Below, one piece after another: positions 63,201 through 64,000 of a stretch of DNA of 64,000 nucleotides. The position numbers and the translations under genes were made by a program. Numbering within the stretch: position 1 is the stretch's first letter; every line of letters begins with the position of its first letter. The notes under the pieces are model-generated. The model saw only the letters and a list, made by a program, of their open reading frames with translations. It searched no databases and had not been told where the DNA came from. This DNA is from Eubacterium sp. 1001713B170207_170306_E7 (GTDB taxonomy: Bacteria > Bacillota > Clostridia > Eubacteriales > Eubacteriaceae), in assembly GCF_015547515.1 (NCBI RefSeq), contig NZ_JADMVE010000003.1, positions 434,001-498,000 of the forward strand, in the 5' to 3' direction.

Positions 63201-64000
63201 TCGAGGGCCTGGTGGAGCGGGCCCAAAGGGTTCGGAACCGCCAAGTGGACCCAAGCGTAGACAACATGCTGTGCATCACCAACGATGGCCGCAAGCTGGC
63301 CCTGGACCAGCGGCTCTTAAACCCCATGCTGCCCGACGATCCCGGCAGCAAGGTCAACGCCCTGGTTCAGGAAACCTACAATCTGTGGAAGGAAAACGAA
63401 GAAAAACGGTTAACCCAACTCATTTTTTGCGATCTTTCGACCCCGAAAAAGGACAGCGCCTTTAACGTTTATGACGACATCAAGGCCAAACTCATCCAGA
63501 AAGGTGTGCCCGATGTGGAAGTGGCTTACATTCACGAAGCCGACACCGAAGCCAAAAAGAAGGCCATGTTTGCCAAAGTGCGGACCGGCGTGATCCGCAT
63601 TGAGCTGGGCAGCACGGCGAAGATGGGGGCCGGGACCAATGTACAGGATTTGATCATTGCCTCCCACGATCTGGATATTCCCTGGCGGCCCCGGGATCTG
63701 GAGCAGCGGGGCGGACGTTCCATAAGACAGGGGAACCAAAACCCCAGGGTGCAGATTGTCCGCTACATTACCAAGGGGACCTTTGACGCCTACATGTTCC
63801 AGCTCCTCGAGAATAAACAGCGCTATATCTCCCAGATCATGACGGGCAAATCCCCGGCCCGGACCATGGAGGACGTGGATGATGTGGCGCTCTCCTTTGC
63901 CGAAATCAAGGCCCTGGCAACGGGCAATCCGCAAATCAAGGAGAAGATGGACCTGGACATTGAAGTCTCCAAGCTTCAGACACTCAAACAAAGCTACTTG
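57287..64000 (+). CDS. Giant ICE DNA methylase/SNF2-type helicase (3' end outside window)
   Basis: 2238 codons without a stop to the window edge. N-terminal ArdC-like part ([20 protein letters not shown], then [17 protein letters not shown]), then a Pro/Gly-rich linker whose DNA also encodes TnpV, then N6-methylase motifs DPACGTG (943-949) and NVPY (1007-1010), Walker A GSGKT (1651-1655), DEAD-box DEAD (1812-1815) and the helicase C motif [12 protein letters not shown]. Conserved in clostridial conjugative elements; probably protects or remodels transferring DNA. The frame is checked as one frame across the TnpV overlap. Confidence 0.88.
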   Translation, partial: MRYQSVVTLYNATLQEVTARPENWLAFLKTASANFRLPFDEQLLVYAQRPDVTAVLTTERWNRRFGRWVKPGSKGIAVFDKQSDRLHLKHYFDLSDTKEGWNKDRVRPVPLWQVQDPYHLAIIETLEDTFGTLEARDNLMQAIISVSVNAGEDNLRDYLEDLKQSVAGSYLDGLDDLNLSKRLRDLMVNSMTYMLMLRCGLDTKDLFEADDFREITTFNTPQTVNIIGSATCEITAMALSAVAKTTRRLQREEKIDPGMFAKTEEPAYNEKQEKTPLNERSVKNERHLQPAGRLPAAQPDRAGGSAHATGQIREPAENLPDATPLRPVPEPAHPGETQRPLNRDTGKRQQADGLDHDSDDGSGRDQRGTESSESHAVDRAGEQPPEDRGGTDSSGTDLRLSTALPVSTFPEDIFEEILIITPHLRNPKKTIQAVFEKQTEAERRARYLNRIFNKEVTALTLKNGQPVFYEATEDALCFWSGTSETRTAESHVSWQSMAKSLDRMIRTNRFTDHYRPIPSALEQQRLLDGKAEEKTPSAFLLAQERPSELKAGDSIAFGTTEYRILRMDDQQVELQNQAYPLLTETFDREVFDQRLQETSAHILQPAPVKQAPDIVTEDTPVPKTAEETVELDTKEKRALSSLPEIPKDVPGYQLGYGLLGNGVTVWNRLVEEHGDYQTIAHISPEGQITFYQDDLPDAVIQRIENQAASEKRAYLERTKPEKPAEAITVGMELEIDDRRYRVDAIDQELNEVSLQDITFNQSTGFPIFRREPLSFVNRYLDKQPTRPEAHRTDEKSPVQESANHEDFNEPAPDKAILTASLEQHQYRITEDTLGTGGPKEKFKANIAAIKTLKQCEAEGRLATAEEQNILAGYVGWGGLPDAFDTTKDSWRTEYQQLKDLLTEEEYKTARASTLTAFYTPPVVIKAMYQALERMGFRQGNILDPACGTGHFFGLLPESMADSQLYGVELDPLTAGIAKQLYPNSHIVNSGFEHFKPPDGFFDVAIGNVPYGQFKVNDPQYNRENFLIHDYFFAKALDTVRPGGIVAFITSKGTLDKQNSSVREYLARRAELVGAVRLPDNTFTANAGTRVTADILFFKCRDFLVPEKEELPAWTALNMDDAGIEMNDYFVDHPKMILGKMVVENGPFGPETRCKAVEGERLADRLSEAIRRLPSDIFEYDFGPEEDMEGEETETIPADFSVRNFSFTLKNNKIYYRENSQMRRITTNKTAENRIRGMIDLREITRKLIDLQLEDYPDKDITLEQMRLNQVYDAYVKHYGRLNTQANRLVFRDDHSYPLLCSLEILDPMGSFVRKADLFTKRTILPRVEITHVDTAAEALAVSLAERAKVDLLYMAGLLYTSEQEPGLFAPQQETGGPLITLDETPFRKLVESLKGVIFKTPESGPFDFAGNWAEGWQTADEYLSGNVREKLSVARLAAAAYPEFTQNVDALEKVQPQDLDASEIAVRLGTTWIPQEDIQDFAFETFETSNYYQRKIKIRQYPHNLEWRIEGKMLDRESVLVHETFGTTRKNAYEILETTLNLKDAKVYDYIFDDNGNRKPVLNQKETTLALEKQEQLKQAFQDWIWSDSGRRDRLTKYYNENFNATRLRTYDGAHLKFYGMNPEYTLRPHQLNGVARTIYGGNTLLAHVVGSGKTFTMIASAMEQKRLGLCRKSMFVLPNHIVGQFASEWLQLYPSANLLVTTKRDFERQNRRHFCAKIATGDWDGVLIAHSQFEKIPLSNARQIAFYQIQVDEILGYLEELKYELGERMTVKQLESSRKNIEKKIQTLMRQKDKDDVITFEELGVDRLFVDEADEFKNLFAYTKMRNVGGISQTEAQKSTDMFLKTRYMDELTGGKGVIFATGTPISNSMVEMFTLMRYLQYHTLNRLKLTMFDAWASTFGETITALELAPEGSTYRMKTRFARFHNLPELMTLFREVADIQTADMLKLPVPEAMYRVIETEPSEFQKEMLEGLVERAQRVRNRQVDPSVDNMLCITNDGRKLALDQRLLNPMLPDDPGSKVNALVQETYNLWKENEEKRLTQLIFCDLSTPKKDSAFNVYDDIKAKLIQKGVPDVEVAYIHEADTEAKKKAMFAKVRTGVIRIELGSTAKMGAGTNVQDLIIASHDLDIPWRPRDLEQRGGRSIRQGNQNPRVQIVRYITKGTFDAYMFQLLENKQRYISQIMTGKSPARTMEDVDDVALSFAEIKALATGNPQIKEKMDLDIEVSKLQTLKQSYL
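58137..58487 (+). CDS. TnpV transposon-encoded protein, nested in giant gene
   Basis: 116 aa from ATG 58137 after [29 protein letters not shown], then [36 protein letters not shown] and [17 protein letters not shown] are the TnpV family pattern. It lies wholly within the methylase/helicase gene in a different frame of the same strand. The host frame stays open and encodes the linker, so both proteins can be made. TnpV function is unknown. Confidence 0.85.
   Translation: MNVTYSQQGDYLLPNLTVPEEVPMPQGKYASLRKTYLMQHHYGLYLNLLTQGKLNAHLTEIQESASKRMALITTQMMAAEGINEALKAQNPMRWTGLVNNLQRTVEEQILQELIYD
58873..58905 (+). terminator. Intragenic terminator-like hairpin in giant gene
   Basis: AAAAGCAGAGG (58873-58883) pairs perfectly with 58893-58903 and runs into six T (58900-58905). 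It sits 386 bases after the nested TnpV stop, inside the methylase/helicase frame. Confidence 0.7.

Noticed and set aside
1-64000. CRISPR array, tRNA or rRNA genes
   Set aside because: No regularly spaced repeats and no cloverleaf or rRNA-like conserved sequence were seen on either strand.

Overview
The window reads as chromosome of an anaerobic, low-to-mid GC Firmicute of the acetogen type. A Eubacterium limosum/callanderi-like organism is my best guess; this is inference from gene content, not from a marker gene. The clues are two UroD-fold (corrinoid methyltransferase-type) proteins, a cobalamin reactivation-domain protein, sigma-54 control, a bacterial glutaminyl-tRNA synthetase, phenylacetate-CoA ligase with its ACT partner, and clostridial-type sortase and ICE genes. 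No tRNA, rRNA or CRISPR array was seen.

Layout. (1) 1-7.9 kb is a very AT-rich plus-strand operon, the 3' end of a surface-glycan or natural-product locus: glycosyltransferase, Wzx-like flippase, DegT aminotransferase, ATP-grasp ligase, opine-type dehydrogenase and a single-chain B12-binding/glutamate-mutase-E-like protein, closed by a terminator. (2) 8.0-13.1 kb is an accessory island: a basic zinc-ribbon-like ORF with a possible embedded structured RNA, two putative DNA-binding proteins, a replication-like winged-helix protein, paired palindromes, a possible AUA-start small gene, a sigma factor, DUF1659, kissing-loop hairpins, DUF2922 and an M15 peptidase. (3) 13.1-16.7 kb holds a sigma-54 promoter, an MFS transporter, a MetH-activation-like protein, an orphan Fis-type HTH protein, and a divergent HxlR/PPOX pair. 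(4) 16.7-20.2 kb: ACT protein, PaaK and GlnS, all minus strand. (5) 20.2-28.8 kb: MFS/UroD/TetR modules, small conserved proteins, a second UroD protein with a 41-aa companion, and a molbindin.

(6) 29.1-38.3 kb is a GntR(FadR)-controlled plus-strand operon: small PQ-loop transporter, serine hydrolase, NodB-like deacetylase, 105-aa CxxC protein, CobW metallochaperone, DUF1097 membrane protein, C45 acyltransferase/amidase, LarA-type nickel racemase and malic enzyme. I propose it releases and consumes a malate-like hydroxyacid: hydrolases free it, LarA racemises it, and malic enzyme turns it into pyruvate. (7) 38.4-39.0 kb has a truncated membrane-protein remnant and an apparently orphaned cobalamin-riboswitch-like leader with terminator, followed by a HEAT-repeat-like protein.

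(8) 40.5-64 kb is an integrative/conjugative-element-like region. A degraded, internally deleted copy of its own genes (40.5-41.0 kb) precedes the intact set: TOPRIM protein, thioester adhesin, pilin, class C sortase, membrane protein, variable cargo, MmcQ/YjbR gene, Bro-N protein, ParA/ParB, an array of modular accessory proteins, a YodL-domain protein and a giant methylase/helicase that runs off the window. The TnpV gene is encoded inside the giant gene in another reading frame. The cargo slot appears twice with the same flanks and promoter but different genes. No integrase, relaxase or element end is visible.
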